From NCBI RefSeq assembly GCF_013131805.1, contig NZ_JABJRC010000004.1:62001-126000 (forward strand): DNA of 64,000 nucleotides. The letters are read 5' to 3'. Below, piece by piece: positions 33,990-42,002 of this stretch. Within the stretch, counting starts at the first letter, position 1; each line of letters begins with the position of its first letter. Position numbers and translations under genes: made by a program. The notes under the pieces are model-generated. The model saw only the letters and a list, made by a program, of their open reading frames with translations. It was not told the origin of the DNA and made no database searches. This stretch comes from Kribbella sandramycini (GTDB taxonomy: Bacteria > Actinomycetota > Actinomycetes > Propionibacteriales > Kribbellaceae).

Positions 33990-35579
33990 GGCCCGTCCCA
34001 GTTTCTTCAGGACTCGGAGGGCGCCGGTCATGAGCTCGGCGTAGGTCTCGTCGGGGATGCCGTGGGAGGCGGCGATCGGGAGCAGGCGCTGGGTGGCGAT
34101 CGCCTGCGGATCGACGTACCGGCGGATACCTTCGGCGCCCTGGCGGCGGCCGAGGCCGGAGGCGCGCATCCCGCCCATCGGGGTGTCGATCGAGCCGAAG
34201 GTGGCCGCGTAGCCCTCGTTGACGTTGACCGTGCCGGCGACGAGCTGGGCGGCGATCGCGCGGCCGCGGCGGGCGTCGCGGGTGTAGACGCTCGCGTTCA
34301 GGCCGTACTCGCCTTCGTTGGCCCGCTGGATCGCCTCGGACTCGTCGGAGAACCGGTAGATCGAGACGACCGGGCCGAAGGTCTCGTTGTCGAAGCACTC
34401 CATCGCCGGCGTCACACCGGACAGGACCGTGGGCTCGTAGAACAGCGGGCCGATATCGGGCCGCGCCTTGCCACCGGCCAGGACGACGGCGCCCTTGGCC
34501 TTGGCGTCGTCGACATGCCGGCTGACGGTCTCCAGCTGGTCCTTGGAGATCAGCGAGCCCATGTCGACGTCCCAGCCGGTGCCGGCCGAGAGACGGAGCT
34601 TGTTCACCCGGTCGACGAAGGCGGTGACGAAGGCGTCGTACACCTGATCGGCGACGTACAGGCGCTCCATCGAGACGCAGAGCTGGCCGGCGCTGGCGAA
34701 ACAGGCGCGGACGGCGCCCTCGGCGGCCCGGTTCACGTCGGCGTCGCGCAGCACGAGCATCGGGTTCTTGCCGCCCAGCTCCAGGCTGCAGCCGATCAGC
34801 CGCTCCCCGGCCTGCTTGGCGACCAGCCGGCCGGTCTTGGTCGAGCCGGTGAAGCAGATGTAGTCGGTGTTCTGGATGATCGCGCCGCCGACGGTCGGGC
34901 CGTCGCCGTTCACCGGCACCCAGGCCTCCCGCGGCAGGCCGGCGTCGTACAGGAGCTCGATCGCGCGCAGCGCCGTCAGTGGGGTCTGGCTGTCAGGCTT
35001 GTGCACGACGGCGTTCCCGGCGAGGACGGCGGGCAGGCCGTCGGCCATCGCCATACTGAGCGGGTAGTTCCACGGCGAGATGATGCCGACGACGCCCTTG
35101 GGGACGTAGCGCTGCTCAGCGCGGGTCAGCACCGGGAACATGCCGAGTTTGCGCTGCGGGTCGAGCAGTTCGTGCGCCTTGCGGCCGTAGTACCGCGCGG
35201 TGAGCGCTACGTGCGCCACCTCCTCGAAGGCCTGCTTGCGGGCCTTTCCGGACTCACGGATGACCAGATCGACCAGCTCGTGCCGGTGGTCCAGCACGAG
35301 GTCGTGGTAGCGCAGCAGGATCGCAGCGCGCTCGTCGAGCGGCACACGGCGCCAGGTCGACTGCGTACGCCGAGCCGACCGCACGGCGCCGAGTACGTCG
35401 TCCGGGCTGGACACCGGCAGATCCGCGATCGGCTGGCCGGTCGCGGGCGCATAGGAGGTCCGGGTACCGGCGGTCGCCCGCAGCAGCCCCGACAACCGCC
35501 GGATGACCGACTGGTCGGTCGCGTACGACGCGGTCGGGTCGAGCTCCGGGTCCGCGGGAATCGACGTCTGCTCGCTCAT
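33987..35579 (-). CDS. gabD2: Succinate-semialdehyde dehydrogenase (NADP+), GabD2-like
   Basis: A 530-aa aldehyde dehydrogenase. Visible are the cofactor motif ISPWNYPL, FTGSTKTG, the general base Glu in LELGGKNP and the catalytic Cys in ASAGQLCVSMERL. About 60 extra N-terminal residues and overall pattern match the actinobacterial GabD2 group, which oxidises succinic semialdehyde to succinate, but aldehyde specificity is inferred. The ATG has a GGAGGA site and is overlapped by a tiny upstream reading frame. The GMC oxidoreductase gene follows after a long palindrome. Confidence 0.88.
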   Translation of the reverse strand: MSEQTSIPADPELDPTASYATDQSVIRRLSGLLRATAGTRTSYAPATGQPIADLPVSSPDDVLGAVRSARRTQSTWRRVPLDERAAILLRYHDLVLDHRHELVDLVIRESGKARKQAFEEVAHVALTARYYGRKAHELLDPQRKLGMFPVLTRAEQRYVPKGVVGIISPWNYPLSMAMADGLPAVLAGNAVVHKPDSQTPLTALRAIELLYDAGLPREAWVPVNGDGPTVGGAIIQNTDYICFTGSTKTGRLVAKQAGERLIGCSLELGGKNPMLVLRDADVNRAAEGAVRACFASAGQLCVSMERLYVADQVYDAFVTAFVDRVNKLRLSAGTGWDVDMGSLISKDQLETVSRHVDDAKAKGAVVLAGGKARPDIGPLFYEPTVLSGVTPAMECFDNETFGPVVSIYRFSDESEAIQRANEGEYGLNASVYTRDARRGRAIAAQLVAGTVNVNEGYAATFGSIDTPMGGMRASGLGRRQGAEGIRRYVDPQAIATQRLLPIAASHGIPDETYAELMTGALRVLKKLGRA

Positions 35580-35666
35580 TCCTCCACCTCGCTGGCGCTC
35601 GGTTCCGGCCTGAGCGAGTGCTCGGCTGTTCTGTCTGTTCGCTCGCTCCGCTCGCTCATTCCTCCA
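35570..35666. repeat. Duplicated ribosome site/start region
   Basis: The 17-bp sequence GCTCGCTCATTCCTCCA occurs at 35570-35586 and again at 35650-35666, exactly 80 bases apart. On the minus strand each copy reads TGGAGGAATGAGCGAGC, a ribosome site plus start codon. The second copy is followed by an AGCGAGCGGAGCGAGCG stretch of the simple type common in actinobacterial spacers. Confidence 0.8.
35576..35659 (-). CDS. Possible 27-aa leader peptide upstream of gabD2-like gene
   Basis: The upstream copy of the duplicated GGAGGAATG starts a 27-codon frame (MSERSERTDRTAEHS...) whose TGA overlaps the dehydrogenase ATG (ATGA). It has an ideal ribosome site and would be co-translated with the enzyme. 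The peptide is hydrophilic and Ser/Glu/Arg-rich with no known motif. It may be a by-product of the local duplication. Confidence 0.35.
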   Translation of the reverse strand: MSERSERTDRTAEHSLRPEPSASEVEE

Positions 35667-35783
35667 GGCTACCTGCCAGTAATAGCGGGTGTCAGTACCG
35701 AAATGCGCATCGTGTCCCACTGCACGTGCAGATGCATTGCCCTAGGGTTGACGGTTGAACCTTCGAAGGGGTGGAAACGCGAG

Positions 35784-37253
35784 ATGGTGGACAGCGGGGG
35801 GCTTTGGACGCCTCCTGAGGACGAGCTCGGTGAGGCGCTGCAGACAGCCCAGGTGCTGATCGAAGAGGGCCGGGCGGATGAGGCCGGGCCGTATCAGCAG
35901 CGAGTGATCGAGCTTGCCCGGCAGCGGGCCGAGGAGCAGCCCAATCACTACGAGGCCAAGCATCTGATGGCCGCGACGCACTACGAGCTGGCCGGCTCGC
36001 TCAACGCCGCGGGCCGCCATGAGGAAGCGCTTGCCGCGCTCCACGAGGCACAGCTCGGCTACACCGAGCTCAGCGACGCCGGAGTCCTCGACGCGACGTC
36101 GTACCTGGCAGACATCAGGGCGCGGCGCGCTATGACCCAGGCGCACCGCGGTCGCGGCGCCACCGCCGTACTGGAGATGGACGGCGCGGTGATCGCGTAC
36201 GGGCAGCTCGTCGGCGGTGAAGAAGGCCTGCGGCACCAGCCGGACTTCGCGCGCGTTCTCGCGATGAATGCGCTCATTCTGCGCCGGTACGGCGATCCGG
36301 CGCTCGCGGTCGCGTCTGCGGACGCAGCGACCCAGCTGTTCCTCCAGCTCGCGGATCAGATCAACGAGAGCCCACAGTCGCTGTCTTACGCGCGCTACCT
36401 GTGTACGGCGACCGCAGTGTCGGCCGACGTCCATGCAGCGGAGGGCAGGCTCGATCTGGCCCTGGAGGCGGATGAGATCGGCCTCAACACTGCTGACACC
36501 CTGGCTGACTCGGACTCCGCGACCGACATGCGCACACTGGTCGCCGCACTGACCCGCAAGGGCAAACACCTCGGCATCGTCGGTCGCATCATGGAGGGCG
36601 AGACCTGCCTGCGGACGGCGTTCGACACCGACGCGGAGACCGCGGCCCGGGTCACCGAAGAGCTGGAGCGCGGTCTGCCGCTGACGCTGGTCGCCGCGCT
36701 GGAGAACGCCGAGATCAAGCTCGGGCCCTACGAGCAGTACTACCGGCTGCTGGCCCTGGCTGAGCCGGCTCCGGGTATGACGCTGGCGACGGTGTCTGGC
36801 CGCACCGACCCGGAGTCAGCCTGTGTGCGGGCGACTGAGCTGGCTGAGCTCATCCCGGCCCTGCTGATTCAGGACTCCCACACTGCGATGACGCTGGGCC
36901 TGGAGGCGCACTATCTGTTCGCCATCTCGTCGGAACGCGAGTCACAGCGGATGCGCTACGAGACGAGCACCTACGCGCCCATCTGGGCGAAACTGCTGCT
37001 CGACATCTCCGGAGCCGTCCACGAGTCCGGCCGTACCGAGCTGGCGCTGGACCTGGCCGGCTGGTGCGCGGAGGTGGCGACTGCCCTCATCCCCTTCACC
37101 GACGACCAGCCGGAGATGAAGGATCTGGCCGCTGCCTGCTACCGCCAGCACGGCGACCTCCTGGCCGCCACCGGCGACCTCACCGCATCCCACCACGCCC
37201 ACGAAGCCGCCCAACAACTCCTGGTCGGCCCTGAGCGCCGCATCGGCGGTTAG
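35784..37253 (+). CDS. Helical-repeat (TPR-like) protein
   Basis: A 489-aa soluble protein made largely of helix pairs with TPR-like spacing, for example HYELAGSLNAAGRHEEALAA and VSADVHAAEGRLDLALEADE. Catalytic motifs, signal peptide and membrane segments are absent. The chosen ATG follows a purine-rich GGGGTGGAAACGCGAG. It is transcribed divergently from the aldehyde dehydrogenase and is followed 51 bases later by the MDMPI/SnoaL gene. The general style resembles the larger TPR protein near 15-18 kb, but no direct link is evident. Confidence 0.8.
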   Translation: MVDSGGLWTPPEDELGEALQTAQVLIEEGRADEAGPYQQRVIELARQRAEEQPNHYEAKHLMAATHYELAGSLNAAGRHEEALAALHEAQLGYTELSDAGVLDATSYLADIRARRAMTQAHRGRGATAVLEMDGAVIAYGQLVGGEEGLRHQPDFARVLAMNALILRRYGDPALAVASADAATQLFLQLADQINESPQSLSYARYLCTATAVSADVHAAEGRLDLALEADEIGLNTADTLADSDSATDMRTLVAALTRKGKHLGIVGRIMEGETCLRTAFDTDAETAARVTEELERGLPLTLVAALENAEIKLGPYEQYYRLLALAEPAPGMTLATVSGRTDPESACVRATELAELIPALLIQDSHTAMTLGLEAHYLFAISSERESQRMRYETSTYAPIWAKLLLDISGAVHESGRTELALDLAGWCAEVATALIPFTDDQPEMKDLAAACYRQHGDLLAATGDLTASHHAHEAAQQLLVGPERRIGG

Positions 37254-37304
37254 TTCTTGACGCTGCCCCCGGTACGGCGGACGCTGGCGCTGAGGGGGCT
37301 CGTC

Positions 37305-38213
37305 ATGGACATAGTTGAGCTACACAATCGGAGCGTGGGGGCGTTCGCACAGCTTGTGCAGTCGGTGCGCAACGAGCAGTGGTCGGCGCCGACGCCGTGC
37401 GCGGAGTGGGACGTCCGCGCCCTGGTGAACCACGTGGTCGGTGAAGAACGGTGGACCGTCCCATTGATGGCCGGTCGGACGATCGCGGACGTCGGGACCG
37501 CGTTCGACGGGGATCTGCTCGGTGACGACCCCGCCCGTACGGCGCTGATCGCCGCGGCTGATGCGCAGCTGGCTGCCGGAACCGACGTACGGACCGTCCA
37601 TCTGTCGTACGGCGATGAGTCAACGGACGAGTACCTGCGTCAGCTCGTCGCCGACCATCTGATTCACACCTGGGATCTGGCGGCGGCAGTCGGCGCGGAC
37701 CGGAGCCTCGACGCCGAGCTGGTCGCCGAAGTCACGCTGTGGTTCGCGGAGCGCGCCGAGCTGTACCGCTCGGCCGGAATGGTCGGTGACCCGCTCCCCA
37801 GCTCGGCCGACCCAGCCGACGCGCTACTCGCCGCCTTCGGCCGAGACCCGAGCTGGTCACCCGCACTCGATCTGGTCAACCGCTTCGGCGCAGCGTTCGA
37901 CCGGTGCGACCTGGACGCCGTACTGGCGCTCGTCACCCCGGGCTGCGTCTTCGAGTCCACCTCGCCGGCCCCTGACGGCCAACGCTTCGAGGGCGCCGAC
38001 GCCGTCCGCGCCGAGTGGCGGAAGCTCTTCGAGAACACCGTCGAGCCGCGCTTCGAGACCGAGGAGACGATCGTCGCCGGCGACCGCGCCGTCGTCCGCT
38101 GGCACTACTCCTGGCGCGCCGAGACCGGCGGCCGCGGTCACGTCCGCGGCGTCGACGTCATGCGGCTCCGCGACGGCAAGATCGCCGAGAAACTCTCCTA
38201 CGTCAAAGGCTAG
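37305..38213 (+). CDS. TIGR03086-type (mycothiol maleylpyruvate isomerase-like) protein fused to SnoaL-like domain
   Basis: A 302-aa two-domain protein. Residues 1-200 have the DinB/MDMPI four-helix pattern: early His (ELHNRS), CAEWDVRALVNHVVGEE and ADHLIHTWDLA, giving the usual three metal-binding His. Residues 205-302 are a SnoaL/NTF2-like cone fold (AAFDRCDLDAVLALVTPGCVFE...DVMRLRDGKIAEKLSYVKG). Each domain is common alone, and the fusion suggests an enzyme acting on small polar substrates with mycothiol. The reaction is unknown. It ends in a four-base overlap with the convergent gene. Confidence 0.83.
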   Translation: MDIVELHNRSVGAFAQLVQSVRNEQWSAPTPCAEWDVRALVNHVVGEERWTVPLMAGRTIADVGTAFDGDLLGDDPARTALIAAADAQLAAGTDVRTVHLSYGDESTDEYLRQLVADHLIHTWDLAAAVGADRSLDAELVAEVTLWFAERAELYRSAGMVGDPLPSSADPADALLAAFGRDPSWSPALDLVNRFGAAFDRCDLDAVLALVTPGCVFESTSPAPDGQRFEGADAVRAEWRKLFENTVEPRFETEETIVAGDRAVVRWHYSWRAETGGRGHVRGVDVMRLRDGKIAEKLSYVKG

Positions 38214-38599
38214 GCCTCGGCGTTCAGCGCACCCACGAACAACCCGGCCTCCGCCTCGGTCATCCCCGTCTCCGACACCACCAGCGCCGTCGCCTGATGC
38301 AACTCCCCAGCCGCCTTCAGCGCCCTGGTCCGCTCCGCCAGATTCGTCCCCGGCACCCGCACCACCGGCGTATCCCGCACCGGCGGCACATATGTCCCGT
38401 ACCTGATCTCCTCCACGATCTGCCGCGACTTCTTGAGATCCAGCCCGGTCCGGTCCCGCACCAACTTCGTGGCATGTACGAACAACCGCGACGTAATCAG
38501 AAACCGCACCTGATCCACATCATCCGAAGTCAACGTAGCCCGCGCCGTAGCCAGCGCCACATTGTCCGCTTCCCGGCTACCCCGACTGAACAATCCCAT
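38210..38599 (-). CDS. Small protein with ribosomal L7/L12 C-terminal-like domain
   Basis: A 129-aa protein. The segment LFVHATKLVRDRTGLDLKKSRQIVEEIRYG is very like the L7/L12 C-terminal domain (KxIKxVRExTGLGLKEAKxLVE), and a second weaker repeat seems present near the C-terminus (LHQATALVVSETGMTEAEAGLFV). Such proteins occur in actinobacteria without known function; ribosome or translation-factor contact is only a guess. The start MGLFSRG could be a membrane-proximal motif. Confidence 0.7.
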   Translation of the reverse strand: MGLFSRGSREADNVALATARATLTSDDVDQVRFLITSRLFVHATKLVRDRTGLDLKKSRQIVEEIRYGTYVPPVRDTPVVRVPGTNLAERTRALKAAGELHQATALVVSETGMTEAEAGLFVGALNAEA

Positions 38600-38650
38600 A
38601 CCGCAATCCTTCCAGAGTTCTGCAACCCAGGTGTCCGCGCCGCACGTCGC

Positions 38651-39219
38651 TCAGCCCGCGAGCGTTTGCAGAATCACCGGCCACGCGCGACTCCCGAGCG
38701 CCCGATCCGCGTCATCCGATCCGCCGCGCGCCATCCGCTGACCCGCGGTCTTCGGCGGCTCTCCCGGCAACACCACCCGATGCCCGGCAGCCGGTTCGAC
38801 GACCACTCGCGTCAGCAGGTTCCCCCGCGACCGCACGATCTCCCCGAAGTACTCCCGGCTGCCAGGCGAGATCGAACGGGACGAACGGGAGCGGCTCGCC
38901 GCGCCACGTCCAGGCGGAGCGCTGGCGGCCGTCGTTGTCGACGCGACCCCATACGTACGCGCTCGGGGCGAACGCGACGACGGCGTCCACCCGTTCGTCG
39001 AGCGCGCCGAGGAGCAGCGCGGCCTCGGCGCCCCACGAGCTGCCCATCACGACGAGTCGGTCGTGATCGGCGGCTAGCTCGTCGAGGGGGAACGACTCCA
39101 GGGCGACCTCGGGGCCGACCGCCCAGCGCGGCGCGAGGACCTCGTACCCCTCGGCTTCAAGGAGCCGGGCGCGATCCGCGTCCGGCTCGCCGCTGGAGCC
39201 GTGGAGGAGGAGGGCGGCG
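38651..39219 (-). pseudogene. Acyl-CoA thioester hydrolase/BAAT-type alpha/beta hydrolase, disrupted
   Basis: Read from 39219 downward, the frame gives TTAALLLHGSSGEPDADRA and then the nucleophile elbow MGSSWGAEAALLLGAL, up to FVPFDLAW. It then shifts frame and resumes as SREYFGEIVRSRGNLLTRVV and AGHRVVLPGEPP, with a normal C-terminus (MARGGSDDADRALGSRAWP). About 50 residues expected between the two Trp positions are missing, so an out-of-frame internal deletion is likely. No ATG/GTG/TTG start is seen in the upstream frame, only CTG right after the guaB3 stop. Confidence 0.75.
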
Positions 39220-39223
39220 GTGG

Positions 39224-40330
39224 TCAGCCGACGACTACCTCGACGCGCTGGAACTCTTTGAGTTCGGTGTAGCCGGTGGTGGCCATGGCTCGTTTGAGGG
39301 CGCCGACCAGGTTCATGGTGCCGTCGGGGACCCAGGAGGGGCCGAAGAGGATTTGGTTCATGGTGCCGGTGACGCCTACTTCGACGCGTTCGCCGCGGGG
39401 GAGGTCGGCGTGCCAGGCTTCGGCGCCCCAGTGGTAGCCGCCACCGGGGGCGTCGGAGGCGCGGGCCAGGGGGGAGCCGACCATGACGGCGTCGGCGCCG
39501 CAGGCGATGGCCTTGGCGACGTCGCCGGAGCGGCCGACGGAGCCGTCGGCGATGACATGGACGTAGCGGCCGCCGGACTCGTCCATGTAGTCGCGGCGGG
39601 CGGCGGCGACGTCGGCGACGGCGGAGGCCATCGGGACGGCGACGCCCAGGACCTTGCGGGTGGTGTGGGCGGCGCCGCCGCCGAAGCCGACCAGGACACC
39701 GGCCGCGCCGGTGCGCATCAGGTGCAGCGCGGCCTGGTGGGTGGCGCAGCCGCCGACGATGACCGGGACGTCGAGGTCGTAGATGAACTGCTTGAGGTTC
39801 AGCGGCTCGGCCTGGCCGGAGACGTGCTCGGCGGAGACCGTGGTGCCGCGGATGACGAACAGGTCGACGCCGGCGTCCACCACGTGTTTGGCGAACTGCT
39901 TCGTGCGCTGCGGGGAGAGCGCGCCCGCGACGGTGACACCGGAGGCCCGGATCTCCTGGACCCGCTGCGAGATCAGCTCAGGCTTGATCGGCGCCGAGTA
40001 GATCTCCTGCAGCCGGTGCGTCGCGCGCTCCCGATCGAGGGAGGTGATCTCCTCCAGCAGGCTCTCCGGGCTCTCGTACCGCGTCCAGAGACCTTCGAGG
40101 TTGAGGACGCCGAGACCGCCGGCCTGCCCGATCGCGATCGCGGTGGCCGGTGACATCACCGAGTCCATCGGGGCGGCCAGGATCGGCAGCTCGAACCGGT
40201 AGGCGTCGATCTGCCAGGCCGTCGACACCTCCTCCGGATCCCGCGTCCGGCGGGACGGGACGATCGCGATGTCGTCGAACGCGTACGCCTGCCGCCCGCG
40301 CTTGGCCCGGCCGATCTCGATCTCGGTCAT
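39224..40330 (-). CDS. guaB3: GuaB3-family IMP dehydrogenase-related protein
   Basis: A 368-aa TIM-barrel protein of the IMPDH/GMP-reductase superfamily without CBS domains. It carries DDIAIVPSRRTRDP and AAPMDSVMSP at the start and GGCATHQAALHLM later. The active-site loop aligned with PGSICTTR of GuaB reads GGGAAHTTR, so the catalytic Cys is His. It lies 25 bases downstream of guaB on the same strand, as in mycobacteria. A classical IMPDH reaction is unlikely without the Cys; a regulatory or reductase role is possible. Confidence 0.9.
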   Translation of the reverse strand: MTEIEIGRAKRGRQAYAFDDIAIVPSRRTRDPEEVSTAWQIDAYRFELPILAAPMDSVMSPATAIAIGQAGGLGVLNLEGLWTRYESPESLLEEITSLDRERATHRLQEIYSAPIKPELISQRVQEIRASGVTVAGALSPQRTKQFAKHVVDAGVDLFVIRGTTVSAEHVSGQAEPLNLKQFIYDLDVPVIVGGCATHQAALHLMRTGAAGVLVGFGGGAAHTTRKVLGVAVPMASAVADVAAARRDYMDESGGRYVHVIADGSVGRSGDVAKAIACGADAVMVGSPLARASDAPGGGYHWGAEAWHADLPRGERVEVGVTGTMNQILFGPSWVPDGTMNLVGALKRAMATTGYTELKEFQRVEVVVG

Positions 40331-40355
40331 CTGGTGTCCTTCGTAGGCAGGCGGA

Positions 40356-41870
40356 TCAGCGGCCCGAGTAGTTCGGGGCCTCGACCGTCATCTGGATGTC
40401 GTGCGGGTGCGATTCTTGCAGGCCGGCCGAGGTGATCCGGACGAAGCGGCCGTTGTCCTGCAGTTCGGTCACCGTGCGCGAGCCGCAGTAGAACATCGAC
40501 TGCCGCAGGCCGCCGATCAGCTGGTGCGCGACGGCCGACAGCGGGCCGCGGTACGGGACCTGGCCCTCGACGCCCTCGGCGATCAGCTTCTCGTCGCTGC
40601 CGACGTCACCCTGGAAGTAGCGGTCCTTGGAGTAGGACTTGCGCAGGCCGCCGGCCGACGACATCGCGCCGAGCGAGCCCATCCCGCGGTAGGCCTTGAA
40701 CTGCTTGCCGTTGATGAAGACCAGATCGCCGGGCGACTCCTCGCAACCGGCCAGCAGCGAGCCGAGCATCACGGTGTCCGCGCCGGCGACGAGCGCCTTG
40801 GCGATATCACCCGAGTACTGCAGGCCGCCGTCGCCGATCACCGGCACCCCGGCCGGCTTACAGGCCAGCGAGGCCTCGTAGATCGCCGTCACCTGCGGTA
40901 CGCCGACGCCCGACACGACCCGCGTCGTGCAGATCGAGCCCGGGCCGACGCCGACCTTGACGCCGTCCGCCCCGGCCTCGACCAGCGCCTGGGCGCCGGC
41001 TCGGGTGGCGACGTTACCGCCGACGATGTCGACACCGCGCGTCGCCGGGTCGGCCTTGAGCTTGCGGATGATCTCCATCTGGGCCTTGGAGTGCGCGTGC
41101 GCGGTGTCGACGACGAGCAGGTCGACCCCCGCCTCGACCAGCGCCATCGCGCGCTTGTAGGCCTCGCCGAAGAAACCGATCGCGGCGCCGACGCGCAGCC
41201 GGCCACTGTCGTCCTTGGTCGACAGCGGGAACTTGTCCCGCTTGACGAAGTCCTTCAGCGTGATCAGGCCGGTCAGCTTGCCGGCGTCGTCGACCAGCGG
41301 CAGCTTCTCGACCTTGTGCTTGCTGAGCAGCAGCATCGCGTCGTCCGCGGAGATGCCCTGTTTGCCGGTGATCAGCGGCTGCTTGGTCATCACCTCGCGG
41401 ACCGGCCGGCTCAGGTCGTTCTCGAAGCGCATGTCACGATTCGTCACGATGCCGACCAGGACGCCGGCGTCGTCGACCACCGGGACGCCGGAGATCCGGT
41501 ACTGCCCGCAGAGCGCGTCGGCCTCGCCGATGGTCGCATCCGGACCGATCGTGATCGGCTGGGCGATCATCCCGGACTCGGAGCGCTTGACCAGGTCGAC
41601 CTGCTGGGCCTGGTCCTCGATCGACAGGTTGCGGTGCAGGACGCCGAGACCGCCCTGGCGGGCCATCGCGATCGCCATCCGCGCCTCGGTCACGGTGTCC
41701 ATCGCGCTGGACAGCAGCGGGATGTTCACCTCGATGTTCCGGCTCACCCGGGAGCGCGTGCTCACCTCGGAGGGGATGACGTCGGACTCGTTGGGCTGCA
41801 GCAGGACGTCGTCGAAGGTCAGACCGAGGACGGCGAACTTGTCGGGAACTCCAGCGGGTGTGATGTCCAT
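40356..41870 (-). CDS. guaB: Inosine-5'-monophosphate dehydrogenase
   Basis: A 504-aa enzyme making XMP from IMP with NAD+, the first step to GMP. The N-terminal barrel has LTFDDVLLQPNESDV. Two CBS domains follow (about 95-215), then the catalytic loop with Cys in GPGSICTTRVVSG, the IMP-binding GDGGLQYSGD and the flap FYCGSRT. Length and all motifs are normal. The ATG at 41870 has only a weak ribosome site. It heads the guaB-guaB3 pair. Confidence 0.97.
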   Translation of the reverse strand: MDITPAGVPDKFAVLGLTFDDVLLQPNESDVIPSEVSTRSRVSRNIEVNIPLLSSAMDTVTEARMAIAMARQGGLGVLHRNLSIEDQAQQVDLVKRSESGMIAQPITIGPDATIGEADALCGQYRISGVPVVDDAGVLVGIVTNRDMRFENDLSRPVREVMTKQPLITGKQGISADDAMLLLSKHKVEKLPLVDDAGKLTGLITLKDFVKRDKFPLSTKDDSGRLRVGAAIGFFGEAYKRAMALVEAGVDLLVVDTAHAHSKAQMEIIRKLKADPATRGVDIVGGNVATRAGAQALVEAGADGVKVGVGPGSICTTRVVSGVGVPQVTAIYEASLACKPAGVPVIGDGGLQYSGDIAKALVAGADTVMLGSLLAGCEESPGDLVFINGKQFKAYRGMGSLGAMSSAGGLRKSYSKDRYFQGDVGSDEKLIAEGVEGQVPYRGPLSAVAHQLIGGLRQSMFYCGSRTVTELQDNGRFVRITSAGLQESHPHDIQMTVEAPNYSGR

Positions 41871-41963
41871 GGGAAAAACGAGCACCTTTGTCCGGCGAGA
41901 ACGGAACACCATCCTATGCCGCCGTCACGTGGAGTCAGAATCGGCCGTCCACAGGCATGACCA

Positions 41964-41987
41964 GGGCCCGGGTCGCGACCCGGGCCC
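41964..41987 (-). terminator. Perfect 24-bp palindrome after rsdA
   Basis: Twelve-base perfect arms (GGGCCCGGGTCG and complement) with no loop bases fall 16 bases beyond the rsdA stop and about 95 bases before guaB. The GC-rich hairpin has no T-tract. Terminator function for the sigma-D/RsdA operon is inferred from position. Confidence 0.6.
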
Positions 41988-42002
41988 GGCCAGCTGCTTC
42001 GG

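Noticed and set aside
31950..37253. A 1767-codon open frame on the + strand spanning several genes
   Set aside because: Its first 70% is the complement of the GMC oxidoreductase and aldehyde dehydrogenase genes, which have clear family motifs. Only the last 489 codons (from 35784) form a credible protein.
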